Source of the DNA: Diphasiastrum complanatum
Taxonomy: Eukaryota; Streptophyta; Lycopodiopsida; Lycopodiales; Lycopodiaceae
Length of the DNA stretch: 64,000 nucleotides
Assembly: GCA_029204225.1 (NCBI GenBank)
Contig: CM055101.1
Span: 34,601,683-34,665,682 of the forward strand
Direction: 5' to 3'
Each line of letters begins with the position of its first letter. Positions within the stretch are counted from its first letter, which is position 1. Positions 22,900 to 35,201 of this stretch are shown here, piece by piece. A program made the position numbers and the translations under genes. Below the pieces are notes generated by a model. That model was not told the DNA's origin. It did not search any database and saw nothing but the letters and a program-made list of their open reading frames with translations.

Positions 22900-23525
22900 T
22901 CGAGATAGATTACCTGAGGTTAAAGCATGTTTTTTGACGCAATCACGTGCAAGGTGACCCTCACCATTGCACTTGAAGCACAGGTTCTTCTTACGGGCTT
23001 CAATTTTATCTTTGTCACCTTGATGGTTTAGCATCTTCTAGGGTTTTTGGATGGTTCCTACGAACATCCACTTAATAATCTTTTGGTAACCCATCAATGA
23101 ACATTAACATTTGTACCTTAGGCAGAATGTCACTATAAAGTGGATTTAGGTATTCATGAAAATCTTGAATAAATTGTTCCAAACCTTTATTCATGGTTAC
23201 ATGACTCAACTTTTGGAAGTGTTCATAGTCATCTAAAAGTGGTAGAAAATAATCCCTAAAAAGTTTGCGAAAATCGTCCCACCACGTACAAGGTTGATTG
23301 CCCTTTGCAACTAAGTCATCTCACCAAACTAAGGCTCTTCCTTCAAGGAACATGGTGACAGTGGATAACTTTTCAGATTCAGGGAATTGGTTCATAGCAA
23401 AATATTTGTTCCAAACATTTAGCCAAGAACTCACCACTTGTAAGTTCCTATCTTTCTTCTCCCACTTAAACACTTTTACGGGAGGTGGAACTACATGCTT
23501 CTTCTGATTGGCTAACCTAGACTCT
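22900..23525 (-). pseudogene. Ty3/gypsy gag
   Basis: Minus-strand gag with the capsid-like segment (WWDDFRKLFRDYFLP, LEQFIQDFHEYLNPL) and an intact zinc knuckle CFKCNGEGHLARDC near 22935-22980. At least one stop lies in the capsid part (after GRALVW). The leader extends from here to the primer-binding site near 24701. Confidence 0.8.
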
Positions 23526-23529
23526 AATC

Positions 23530-24700
23530 TTGGTTTTTTTTATTAGTTTCAAGAAGCTTCTTATTAGTGGCTTGAATTTGTTGGTATAAAAGTTCAAGAG
23601 CTTGTGCCACATTGGATAAGTTTGATAGATCAAATGTTGGGTTTTCATTGGTTTGATCCATTGGGGTTGCTTGTGTGTTTTCCTATTATGCAAATACAAT
23701 AATAAGTGCTCAAATTAGAATGATAGAGATGCTTTCATTCTTACATCCAATGGAAATAAAAAGCATTTACTTCTACTCATTCAATCTTATTGTTTATAAC
23801 CTCAATCCAAGCCTACTATTTGCAAGCTCAATCCAAGCTTAAGAGGAAAACAACAACAAGCTACATTTGCCTTAATCAAAAGCAATAATGAAAACCAAAT
23901 CTTTATGTAAACTTCAATTAACTAATCCAAGCTAATGTATGTTTACATAAAGTTCTCATTCCAATCCCAATTCCATTTGTCATTTCAAAAGCAACCAAAG
24001 TTTTCACATTTCTCACTATTCTAGATCTCCAAATCCATGAAACTAGTGTCTAGAAATGGATAACTAATGAAGCTTTATGAAAACTTCAATTTTCAGATCT
24101 AATTTTCAGATTTTCAGATTTTCAGATCTGAAAATCAAAACTTCATAATGACAAAAAATAGAACTTCAAAACTTGTTTTATGCACAAAGTTACACTACCA
24201 TTCCCTTCCTACATTGCCATTTTCATGAAACTAGGAGATAGAAAGGTGTAACTAATGAAGTTTGGATGAAAACTTCACTTTTCAGATCTGATTTTTAGAT
24301 TTACAAGTCTGAAAAACAGAACTTCAAAATGAAAATCAGAACTTCAAACACTTCATTTATGCAAAAAAAACACTAGTTTTGATTAAAACACATAGAATCA
24401 TTTTTTTTGCAAAAAAAGTTTGTGTATGTAGAGGAAGACTTCCTCTAACCATTCCACAAATCTTTTTTTAGAACTTTTAAAAACCCACAGCCCACTTTAA
24501 AACTTCTCTAACATGATTAAAAATCAGCCCCTAAACCATTTATAAGCATCATTACTCTCTTCCAAAGAGAACTAGATTCACTGGGTACTTCAACTACAAG
24601 CTTCCTACAACTAGAAAAGCCAATAATCTTCCCCAAAAAACTTTAGTTGGTGATCTAATAGAACTTGAAGAAGGTTAGAAAGGTTACCATCCTTTGTCTA
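23530..24700 (-). other. Leader of minus-strand gypsy element, with internal duplication
   Basis: Non-coding. About 24005-24190 and 24190-24365 are diverged copies of one unit (both contain CTAATGAAG, then AAAACTTCA and TTTTCAGATCTGA). A perfect 20-bp palindrome GATTTTCAGATCTGAAAATC lies at 24117-24136. Confidence 0.6.
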
Positions 24701-24712
24701 GCTCTGATACCC
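24701..24712 (-). other. Primer-binding site of minus-strand gypsy element
   Basis: Minus strand GGGTATCAGAGC, one base from the initiator tRNA-Met type site, directly inside the LTR. Confidence 0.65.
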
Positions 24713-25532
24713 TTTTACAAGTAGAGGTGAGGAAGTCCTCCAAATCCAAGGTAGAGCCTCCAAATGTCCTCCAAGCAACCTGCAAGCTTCAAGATGCTCC
24801 CCAACTCCAAGCTATGATTCCTCCACCTGTAAGTAAGGATCTGCAAGCCTTCAAGGATCTCTCCTCCACCTATGTCCCTACTCTTTAAACACAAAGATAG
24901 ATAACAAGCTGGCCTCAAGTATTTACCACCCAACCATAGCTAGATCCAAGCTCCAAGCAAGACCTATCTAGCACCCCCTTGCTAACCATAAACAAATCAC
25001 AAGCATACCACAACACTCCATAGCATACTCAAGATCCAAACCCTACTTATGTCCCATACCATAAGCAAGATCCAAACCTTAAGCATACTACCACAAGAAA
25101 GCACTCTACACACTAGTAGCAACACTAGAGCATAAGCAAACCAAACAAGAGAGATTCCCCTCCCCCAAAAAAAAAAAAAAAAAAAAAGGGCACCCTACTA
25201 CCCTCATATAGATGGCCCATGGACCCCTCCAATGCACTACGGAGTTCCATGCTCATCCAATGAGAGAGAGGGGAGCCTAGGGGAGTTAAAGAATCTCCAA
25301 GAGCCTCCATAGGCTTATGGAATGTCAAGAGGCACCTTCCATAATCTATGACTCTTTGAATGTCTTTCTTGTGGGAGTTGAGAACTCCATGGACCCTTTG
25401 GGAGGGCATCGTCCTACTAGGTCCCAAAGCCCAAGTTGTGCAAGTATACTTTGGTCCTAGACCAATAAAGTGATATGGTTCAAGGTTGAGGTCCAAGGTT
25501 TAGAAAAATAGTCATCCAATGACTTTCTAACA
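24713..25532 (-). repeat. 5' LTR of minus-strand gypsy element
   Basis: On the minus strand it starts TGTTAGAAAGTCATTGG at 25532 and runs to the primer-binding site. It contains a poly(A) tract near 25168-25187. The 3' LTR was not found, consistent with truncation at 22243. The long open frame at 25125-25496 lies within this LTR and has no coding similarity. Confidence 0.6.
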
Positions 25533-28190
25533 CCTCTCTAGGTTCCATACCTCCATCCAAGGCATAGATACCTACCTGCCCTTAACCAAGGACACTAGTA
25601 CCTTAATCTAAGGCACATACCCTTAATCCTATGGGTACCCCTTATCCAAGGGTCATGTGACTCCATACCTCCGACCAAGGTATAGTCACTTGTCTACCCT
25701 TATCCAAAGGCACATACCCTTAATCCTAAGGGTAACCCTTATCCAAGGGTAACTTGCCACTTAGCCCCCAACACTAAGTGGACCAAAAGGGGTCTGAAGT
25801 ACTGCTAGTTACATAGGTATGTAACAGAATCTGTCCTCCCACTAAACCAATGAGACTTTTTTTGGGACATTGTTCCTTTGATAGTTTTAGAATTAAGTCG
25901 AGTGGACCTATATTTGTGACTGGTGAGCATTTTGCAGTGTGTACTTCAATTGTCGGTTTCGTGAGTTTTGGCTATGCTCACTATAAAGAAACAGCTCAGA
26001 GCTTATGGGAGAAGATGACATCCGGAAGGACCTCGGGACAATCCAGAGAATTTCTGACAGAAACACTATCTTTTCAAGTAGAAGCCTGATTATCAACGAT
26101 CATCATCATGCATGGGTGTTACTATATGAATGATGTTTCATAATAGTTAGTCAACTCTTTCTAAGAGAATTGCTGCCAGCTACATGTCTATTTTGTATCT
26201 CTGTTCAGGAGAAATTCAAGTATATAACCACTCACGTTCAAGAGTTATCACTCTGTCAATCCATGGATGTTGATCGTAGAACCAGAATATTATCTCAGTC
26301 AGTGCATACGTACTCGCCCGAAAACTTGGTACAAGTTTTGCTTTTTAGATGGACATCTTTTTCATTATTTGGCCCTACATTGTCAAGGGATCTATAAAAA
26401 ATGTATTGTACTCAATGTTTGTCATGGTGACTTTTGAAAGATGTCCGCGCACATTAGTGAATTCACAGATGCTACTGACTCTGCCAAGGGTCGATCTACT
26501 TTGCTTCATGTTCAACTACAACTGTTGTGAATCAGAACAATGCCCAGATGTCTGTGCAGAGTAGTAGTGACACACCTCCACCATTTGATGGCCTGAACAT
26601 ATTTGAGATCATGACTCTCACGCAACCATTCAGAACATGAATATATACTACCAAACTATTCTTCGATGTTGATTGGATATAGCCAATATTGTTATTGCAA
26701 AGTGTTGACTAGCCAAGCTGTCAATGAAGCTGTTCTTTAATCTTCTCAACTCAAGGGTTCAAAATTGAAGACATCACATGGGAATCGATCAGGCTAAGTG
26801 TTTTTCTACAAATTTTAATGCTCGACTATGAGCTCATGTACATTCCGTTGAGCTCCCTAATTTCTGACACTCACCTGTTCACTGTCTCCATATTTCAAGT
26901 TTTGAAATTTTCTTCATGAAACCCAATCTGCATTCCCTTAAATGCATTCAAATAATTTTAACATGTCAACCTGTGAGATTATTCAGGCTTTCTAAACGTA
27001 ACTTCAGCATTCGACAATTTATGGACATGAGTGTACTTCTTGAGGAGCAAATGCATGTGCATTTCTCAAGTCATGATTTGAGTAAAAAGCCATTCTGGCT
27101 TTTTCGAATATATCTTGATTTTAGAACTTTTAAATTTAACAAATTTCTTCGCTTGTACGTTTTGTATTGTATGTGCTTTAAGTCTTAGACAGCTGTCATT
27201 GCAGGCTTTTAGATAGGGACTCCATCTACTTGCATCGACACCAAGCAATGTCAACTTTGAAATTTGCTACTGCGAATAGGAAGGCATGCAGTCGTTGCAG
27301 ATGGGAAAGGAAAACTGTAGGCGGAGTTGAATGTCCGAAGGATTTAATCGTGAAGAAGGTGTGCATAGACTTGCTTTGGCTATGGTTAGAGAGGGGCTTG
27401 ATCTTGCCAAGACTAAGAGTTTGAATAAGTGAAAGAAATTTAGAAAATGCAAACAAGGATTGCAACAAAAGAAGAAAGCGTATAGCTAGAAGACAATATC
27501 AAGGATGTGATTTGAATAGAGTACATGTTCACCCCAATCTGCACCGAACAAGCATAGCTTTACTAGCGTTGATTTGAATAGGGGGTCTAGTATATGTCCA
27601 TCTTATCTTGCATAAGAATCATCAATTCCTAGGCTCTTTTTTTTCTAGGGGTTGCCCATCCCCAATCATAGCGGAGAAGATCCAAAGAGGTGATCAATCC
27701 CTCAGCTCATCCCCAATTTTTTATAGACTCCCTTGAGCCTTCATTGTAGTAGACTCCCTTGAGCCTCCTTATGGTACCCGTCATAAGCTTTAGTAAGCTT
27801 TCAAAATCTTGTTCTTGTTCCTTAGGTATTTCTTCACATACCTGCACAAACTTTAAAGAAATGTTAGATGTGAAATCTCACCATTTAGAAATGGTTCATC
27901 ATATAATTTTCTAAGTTCTTAAATCTTTAGATTCTACTAATAGAATCTTTACATCATCACAAGCTGTTAGTAGGAATCATAGTTTCATGAATTTCTCATC
28001 TTTAGGTAGTAATACTTGCACATGCACTCAATTCTTTTGAGAAATCAAACTTATTAAATATGAGATCATATCTTAGTTAAATCAATTATGCAAAACAAAA
28101 TGAATGGAAGATGAGATAGTCTTTATTTCTGGGGCATTTTGCCTCTACATTTTACATAGAAAATTCCAAATAGGGTTCTCACTTTTAAAT
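25533..28190. other. Unassigned stretch with short tandem repeats
   Basis: At 25560-25760 the word ACCCTTATCCAAGG and its variants are iterated several times. At 27720-27770 AGACTCCCTTGAGCC is duplicated. Several 60-90-codon open frames (25850-27480) show no family resemblance and no splice-site support. No gene is called. Confidence 0.45.
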
Positions 28191-28194
28191 ACTA

Positions 28195-29135
28195 TTACAC
28201 GAAACCAGTTTCCTATACAACTTGGTGTTGCTCATACTATACATCGTGCACAAGGTCTAACGATGTAACATGTAATTTTCAATCCTACGGGAACCAACAA
28301 ACATGGCTTGACATATATAGCTCCATTAGAATATGAAATATACAAAATTTATATTTAGCCACCCTGTTCCATAATCCACATTTGAAAGTCGACCCATGTA
28401 TTAGAAAAGAAATGCACCGCCTTCGCAATCATGCAAATTGGCACATTCAAATTCCTATCATGGAGCTTTTAAAAATTACACACCTTGTTATTCAATCTTT
28501 AAACACGGTCTCATTGCAAAAACATGAAATTGATATTTTGGCGGATTACAGTTTGATGAGCTCAAATATATTGTGTTTACAAGAAACCCGAAACCACAAT
28601 CAAGCATCATACTTGACCACGAATTTCCATTACTGCTTTTCTGGCACAACCATATACTATGACCGTAGCCAACAATTGCATTGTTATGACATACACAATA
28701 CAGATGTCGCAAAAATTATCGAAGCTTATTCAATATAAACAAACCATATAGTATGATTGTACTTGCAGTGTATCGAAAACCAAATTCAAATATGATGTGA
28801 TTCTTGATTACAATAGAGGATGTATTGCAAAATGTATCCACAGACATACCAGCACCAACAACCAGCCTTGGAGACTTCAATATCAATATGCTTGCTTGCA
28901 ACAACCGTGCCAACCATCTTACGACATTCGTCCAAAAACATGGTTTCCAACAAACTATCACTACAACAACATTGTATGGAAGCCAATTAGATCATATTTG
29001 GACAAATGCACACAGCTCGAAAAGCTTTTACGGAGTCACGCACTGTTACTGGAGTGACCACTCACCAATTTATTACCTATATAGTGACTCGAATATCACT
29101 CACCAATTTATTACCTATATAGTGACTCGAATATC
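28195..29135 (+). pseudogene. Helentron-type PIF1 helicase-endonuclease relic
   Basis: The left part (28195-28345) reads FPIQLGVAHTIHRAQGLTM then GLTYIAPLEYE, the C-terminal motif of PIF1/RecD-like helicases (normally HxSQG). About 90 bases on, an endonuclease/exonuclease/phosphatase domain follows: EIDILADYSLMSSNILCLQE (near 28525-28585), VLAVYRKPNSN (about 28757-28790), LGDFNINM (28867-28890), GSQLDHIWTNA and YWSDHSPIYYL (29045-29080). LQE, GDFN, LDHI and SDHSPI are the catalytic motifs of AP-endonuclease-like enzymes. The order helicase then endonuclease is that of Helentron (Helitron2) proteins. Stops and at least two frameshifts show it is dead. No Rep domain or element ends were found. 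Confidence 0.7.
29059..29134 (+). repeat. Tandem duplication, 2 x 38 bp
   Basis: CACTCACCAATTTATTACCT and the next 18 bases are repeated exactly once (29059-29096, 29097-29134), at the end of the endonuclease relic. Confidence 0.95.
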
Positions 29136-29522
29136 ATGTAAGCCTCTTTCATCGGGTTTCTATTCCTGAAAGTAGTGTTGCTTCTCATGAAACTGAACAT
29201 AAAGAGTAGCATTCCCGTCATCGCATTCGTGGAAAGAACTAGGACAACTTGTAACTACCCTACTTGGTGACTTGCATCGAACAATAACTTTTAAACCATC
29301 TTTTAACATTCACACTTCCCACATGCAATTTCTTGTAGGAGGATGAGTTTCTCATCTTTTGTTAATAAAAAATATTTTTTTGTTTTGTTTGTGTCACATT
29401 TACTTCTACTCTAACACATGTAAAATAAAATAAAATACCAATTTAAGGCAGGGCCAAGTGGCTTGCCACACTCCCTTGTTTTTCTTTTGGGCTTGTGGTA
29501 GTTTGCCCTAACGAGCTCTAAG

Positions 29523-29583
29523 TGGGCCAATCGTATCCGTCCAATCAAGATCATTCGGCCAAAAAACGACGCTGCTAGGGTTT
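29523..29583 (+). promoter_or_regulatory. Site II and telo-box motifs upstream of EF-1alpha
   Basis: TGGGCC at 29523-29528, overlapping CCAAT, and TAGGGTTT at 29576-29583 (AAACCCTA on the other strand). Telo-box plus site II elements are known from promoters of plant translation genes including EF-1alpha. Confidence 0.65.
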
Positions 29584-29589
29584 CCATGC

Positions 29590-29596
29590 TATATAG
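29590..29596 (+). promoter_or_regulatory. TATA box of EF-1alpha
   Basis: TATATAG, just after the telo-box and about 140 bases before the leader intron donor; transcription is expected to start near 29620. Confidence 0.6.
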
Positions 29597-29733
29597 CTAC
29601 ATTTCAAGCTTTATCGCCATTGACAACGCAGTGAATGTAGCGATCTTCGTCTGCATTCATTCAGTTGTTGAGCAAAGGCGACTCTCTCGCCATCATATCT
29701 GATACTCGAGCTGCTCCGATTTTCTGTCACCAG

Positions 29734-30368
29734 GTTGGTTCTGTGCAGCGGCTCCATTCCCAGTTTTGCTTTCTTTTGAGGATCAAGCATTGACAGTAGA
29801 AGCTTGTTTAGTACTTGGACTTGAATATCGGGTTTGATTTTCCATCTGCTCTCGGGTAAGCTATTTACAGAATCATGATATATTTATTGTCGGATTGGTT
29901 TATTGTGTGGCTAGAGATGTGAGTACTTCCTAGTTGCTCCATGCTCATTTGACGCATCGTTGAACTGGGCTTTCTGGAATGTTTACTAGCTGTATTTCGT
30001 TATATGTAGTATTTGCTTATTGTTGCGATAATTTTGGATCGCACTTTACAGTTTTTCATGTGGTGTGAGAAACCTGAAGAATTTGATGGCACAGATTTGA
30101 TGTTTATGTTGGAAAGAAAGTGGTTCGTGCCCTCTTGTTTTTGGTTTTTGTTGAAAAACAGAATTCTAGTGAGAGTAATCAATCTTTGTAGCTGGTATTT
30201 TACTCAGTTTTAGATAGATCAAGTTCTCCATCGAGCTCAGCATTTTCAATTATGACGATTTCTTCAAATCGCTTAGGATTTGTTTCACGTTAGGATATGG
30301 ATCTTTTTTTGAGAACTCAGTTATGCCCGTTCTAATTGTGCATGTGTCTTCATAAACTGGTGTTATAG
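29734..30368 (+). other. 5' leader intron of EF-1alpha
   Basis: Donor CACCAG/GTTGGT at 29734 and acceptor TGTTATAG/ATTATACC ending at 30368, 11 bases before the start codon. Plant EF-1alpha genes commonly carry an intron at this place, which often raises expression. Confidence 0.7.
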
Positions 30369-30379
30369 ATTATACCATT

Positions 30380-31997
30380 ATGGGCAAGGAAAAAACGCAT
30401 ATCAGCATTGTGGTCATTGGCCATGTCGATTCGGGGAAATCTACTACGACCGGCCATCTGATCTATAAGCTTGGGGGCATTGATAAGCGTGTAATTGAGC
30501 GTTTTGAAAAAGAAGCAGCTGAGATGAACAAGCGCTCATTCAAGTACGCCTGGGTGCTGGACAAACTGAAAGCTGAACGTGAGCGTGGGATCACTATTGA
30601 TATCGCTCTCTGGAAGTTCGAAACGAACAAATATTATTGTACGGTTATTGATGCTCCTGGACACCGTGACTTTATAAAGAATATGATCACTGGAACTTCT
30701 CAGGTTTGTGCTCTTTGACTTGTAGATCAATGTGTGATCCATTATTCTCGTTGCATTGTTTTTTTTTGCCAACATATGGCATTCAAATATAAGTTGAGCA
30801 TCTTTGGAGATACAGGCCGATTGTGCCGTTCTGATTATCGACTCCACCACTGGTGGTTTTGAGGCGGGTATTTCTAAGGATGGACAAACTCGTGAACATG
30901 CGCTTCTTGCCTTCACACTCGGAGTGAAACAAATGATTTGCTGTTGTAACAAGGTATGTAAAAGCATTAGAGGTGCAAGCGATCTCTCTAAATTTCTATA
31001 GGATTGACATGGATAGATGCACGAAACTTGCAGAGAGTGTTCTGTCTGGAAGTATGGGGGTTTTGCTGTTGCGTTGATTGCCTTACTGAATATCCTCGTC
31101 TCTATGGCTGTGAAGATGGATGCTACCACTCCAAAGTACTCTAAAGCGAGGTATGAGGAGATTGTGAAAGAAGTGTCTTCGTATCTGAAGAAGGTGGGCT
31201 ACAACCCTGAAAAGATTCCTTTTGTTCCGATCTCTGGTTTTGAAGGCGACAACATGATTGAACGCTCTTCCAACCTGGATTGGTACAAGGGGCCAACACT
31301 TTTGGATGCTTTAGATATGGTACAGGAACCCAAAAGGCCATCAGATAAGCCTCTTCGCCTTCCGCTACAGGACGTGTACAAGATTGGAGGTATTGGAACT
31401 GTACCTGTTGGCCGTGTAGAGACAGGAATTATGAAGCCTGGAATGGTTGTGGTGTTTTCTCCCACTGGCTTAACTACTGAGGTCAAGTCGGTTGAGATGC
31501 ACCACGAAGCCTTGACAGAGGCATTGCCCGGCGACAATGTTGGCTTCAATGTAAAAAATGTAGCTGTGAAGGACTTGAAACGTGGGTATGTTGCTTCAGA
31601 CTCAAAGAACGACCCTGCAAAGGAAGCGGCCAATTTTACATCTCAAGTCATTATCATGAATCATCCTGGGCAGATAGGCAATGGGTATGCACCTGTGCTG
31701 GACTGCCACACATCTCACATAGCTGTAAAATTTTCCGAGATTCTCACTAAAGTGGACAGGAGATCTGGCAAGGAGTTGGAGAAAGAGCCGAAATTTTTGA
31801 AGAACGGAGATGCAGGTTTTGTTAAGATGGTTCCCACCAAGCCTATGACTGTGGAAACCTTTGCAGAATACCCACCTCTAGGAAGGTTTGCAGTTCGTGA
31901 CATGCGCCAGACAGTGGCCGTTGGTGTTATAAAAGCTGTGGAAAAGAAAGATCCCACCGGGGCCAAGATCACCAAGGCTGCAGCCAAGAAGAAGTGA
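30380..31997 (+). CDS. Elongation factor 1-alpha (three coding exons)
   Basis: GTPase that delivers aminoacyl-tRNA to the ribosome in the cytosol. Coding exons are 30380-30703, 30816-30953 and 31116-31997, all junctions in phase 0 with GT-AG borders; the product is 447 residues, the usual plant length. It starts [20 protein letters not shown], the P-loop GHVDSGKS at residues 14-21. DAPGH lies near residue 91 and ends the nucleotide-binding switch region. NKMD (the guanine-specificity motif) is split by the second coding intron after NK. The C-terminal domains are complete and end AAAKKK. No stop or frameshift interrupts it, so this looks like a functional gene. Retaining the second coding intron would give an early stop at about 31000. 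Gene name left blank because the paralogue cannot be told. Confidence 0.97.
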
Positions 31998-32300
31998 CTT
32001 GTGCACAGAACCTGGTGGTTAGTATTTGAGATTGATGAGACTTATCCAACTAAACGGATGCTACAGGCAATGCATAAAGAGAACTGGGTTTTAGACAGAC
32101 GGTGGCGGGTGAAACGTAGTTTTAATATTCTAGTGATGTAGTGTTAGTTGTTATGTGGGTTTTTTTCGTGCAACTGTTTGCCTGTGTGCACATGCTTGAG
32201 TATGAATTTTGAGTGTAAAACCTTTCTAAAATTAGTGTATGTTGCTGTAGTTGAATTATTAGATATTCAATGTCCTGATTATTTTCTGCGTCAGGGTTTT
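31998..32300 (+). other. 3' UTR of EF-1alpha (end not fixed)
   Basis: AT- and T-rich sequence after the TGA (31995-31997). No canonical AATAAA stands out, so the cleavage site is not placed. Confidence 0.4.
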
Positions 32301-32959
32301 GTAGCACATGCACTTTAGTCGGAGCACCAACTATCAAAATTAGTAGTTTTTACTTATGACGTCTCTATTGTACATCACATTCGACAGAATTTCAGGCACA
32401 TGCAGTAGTTTTTTGAGATCTTTGTCTAAGTTGCAACCAGCTGGCTTGTGCTAGTTCTTTCTATCTTTGTTGTTGGTGCACCTTTTCCCCTAACTAAGCA
32501 CTTGAGTTAAAGGTTTGAGCAAATCCGAAGTGATATGCAAAAGCTCCGTATCTTATTTATGAGTAAGCAGTATCTCTGATATGCATGTTGCAGCTGATGA
32601 TCTAAAATTCCTGTGGGTGGATTCCACAAAACTCGGAAGATTGCAACATCTCCTTTATTATGTAGGTAACATTCTAAATGCATCCAATATTTAGGTAAAA
32701 TTTCATTGCCTTGTCCCCAAGAAACGTGGGTTTGTAATGATGTTTAGGCTGTTTAGTGGCATCAACCACAGTGACAAACTTTTTGACACATCTGAGCACC
32801 AGGGGGGCTTTAAATTTAGTTATAGGATCAATTGTCACTAAGATGCCGACCATGCAAGATAAGTGGATAGCACGAGGTGCTTGAAATTGGGGGCATAGCG
32901 AGTGTAGATTCTATCGAAGGAAGCAAAACATATGGTAATAGTACATGGACATGTGCTGT

Positions 32960-33582
32960 TATTCACAGTCAGAGTTGCAGCTGATTGCGATCCGGAACAT
33001 CAGCAATCCGTGACCCGGATTGTGGATTTTTTTTTGTTGCGTGGAAAAAAGACTAATGGCCAATTTTTTTTTTTGATAGTTTAATACTAACTAAACTTGG
33101 ATGGTGGACATGGTGGAATGATTACAATCCAAGATTTGAGTTGAAACAACTATAAACTCTGTTACCAAGTGGCATATGAAAGAAGATTGGAGACTCCTGA
33201 CACACAGAACTCACACACACGACCGTTCGAAGGGATGATGCTTATGCTTATGCTTCTGAGATGGGTGCTTATGCTTCATAATTGTTGTCGGTTTGCTGCC
33301 ATTTAATACGGTTCCATGTGATTTCATTTCACATAATACAGAAAGAGATGTTCAATAAAGAATCACTTAATGGCCCAAAATTGGACCGCACTCCTCTTGG
33401 AACTCTGAGCAAACTAGATAAGTGAATTGCTCTTGAAAACACTTTTAAATGTGATACCCATACTGGCACACCCCCAAAATAAAAATTGCGTTCCGGGAAA
33501 CCCTAATCGGATCTCCTGGATCATTTTCCGGAACGCGTTCCAGATCGCGTTCCGGAACGGAATCTGCAACTCTGTGAATCAC
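32960..33582. repeat. TIR element with palindromic GGAACGCGTTCC core
   Basis: The left end reads ATTCACAG(TC)AGAGTTGCAG (32961-32980) and the right end CTGCAACTCTGTGAAT (33564-33579), inverted copies of each other. Next to the right end lie GGAACGCGTTCC (33530-33541) and CGTTCCGGAACGG; next to the left end GATCCGGAAC. The interior is non-coding. Similar in style to the repeats at 3605-4912. Confidence 0.5.
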
Positions 33583-35201
33583 AATTATACTTGGGCGATT
33601 GCTCGATGTGTCATAGTTGCAAATATTTTATTGTACATTGTCAAACCTGTCATTTATTGGAAGTACATTGCATAGCAATTGGATTGGTCCAACCAAAGTT
33701 GAAATTGGACCTCTTCATTCTATCTCCCATTTGAGGGCCATGTCAATTCAAGTATATGCACATGGACCAGTCTCCATTCAGTTAGCATCGAAAGTTGCTC
33801 GGTAAGTATAACAAAATTCTACTGAATATGATTGGGCTTCCTTGCTTGTGATTAGCCATTGGTATGAAGCTGGCATGGATTGGTTTCCTGCTTTTTCTCA
33901 TTTGATCCCTTTGTTCGTTTCTTCCTCCCAAGTTCCAACAATTTTGAAGCTAATTGGTTTTAGCTGCTACATGTCATTAGAAAACATACAGTTTCCCCCT
34001 GCTGTCCGTGGGAGCATATATTTGAAGTGTTACAGATGAGGAGCGCATATATCTAGTTTTGAACGTACAATTTGAGATGTAGGTAGTATACAAAAACCAG
34101 GGATTCATGTCATAGTAATTTCTAGTACTTCATGAAACTCTGTTTATTCTCAAAATGTTTCTCCTATTTTTGCCCCTGCATTGCTTTGCAAGAAGGCCCT
34201 AGCTGTTGCGGATGAGGTTGAGCTGTAGACGCTGTTTGAAATCAAGCAATTATGTTAGTATTTTTCTGACATTCTGGGGCTTTACGCGGCAATTTTTTGG
34301 GGCGGCTTGTGTTTTGGAGTTGCTTCTTTGGCTTCATTTTTTGGTTTGCATTTCATTTTTTGAGATGGTTTGCGATTTCTATTTCATACTGTGCCCTGCT
34401 TCATCCACGTGCTGTCCAGCTGGCTTATGTTTATATAATGTCGCATGTCTTGCTCTTTTGTTGTTGTGAAGTACTTGTGAGACCTATGGTCTCCATTTGA
34501 AATATCAGTTTCAACGAATTGGATATAAAACCGGTGGGCATTTATGTTTTATGGGAGAGTGTTACTTAGTTTTATGTGCCAACTCTGTTCTGCAAGTTCC
34601 TAATCTTCTGGGTTCCAGAAGCATGAGCGGCTTAGATTTGTGGACAAGCTGTCAGAGGTGATAGTCTGTTGCAGAGTAAAGGCATGTGAAGTTTTTATTG
34701 ATTCTTGATTGACAGTTTCAGACACCTATTCTTGTTTTTAGCTTTATATAGCTACATAAGTTGTCTCAATTACAGTCTATTATGCTGGTTGTTAAACACG
34801 AGTTTGATTCAGCTTATATTACACAACACTGCCAGGTTTGAATCCTTGAGTTGTGAGGAAGCTTTTGTTCTCATGTTGAAACATGAGGCTATGACTATTG
34901 TTCCAGGCTGCATACTGGCAATTCGTCTTTAGTAGCAGCATTTCCAATATCCATGTATGAAACTAGCACAATCTTTGTTGGTCTTTCGATCTAGTATTCA
35001 GCAGTCAAGGATCCAGGATTTTGAGCACCAATCACAAGACTTGCTTCAGTTTATTCCGAAGCTTTCGGGTGAACCATTTACGATCAAATGAATTTCATAG
35101 TTAGTCGGTTTTGCGTTAGGCTGCGCCTTTTGCATGACGGACTCATACATCTCTTAGCCAGTATTGGAACTAGTCAATGCTATCTTCTTTGTTGCCTGCA
35201 G

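Noticed and set aside
25125-25496. 123-codon minus-strand open frame
   Set aside because: It lies inside an LTR and includes translation of a poly(A) tract; no family resemblance.
31017-31115. N-terminal extension of the third EF-1alpha exon
   Set aside because: This open stretch is intron 2 of the coding region; EF-1alpha continues from NK directly to MD at 31116.
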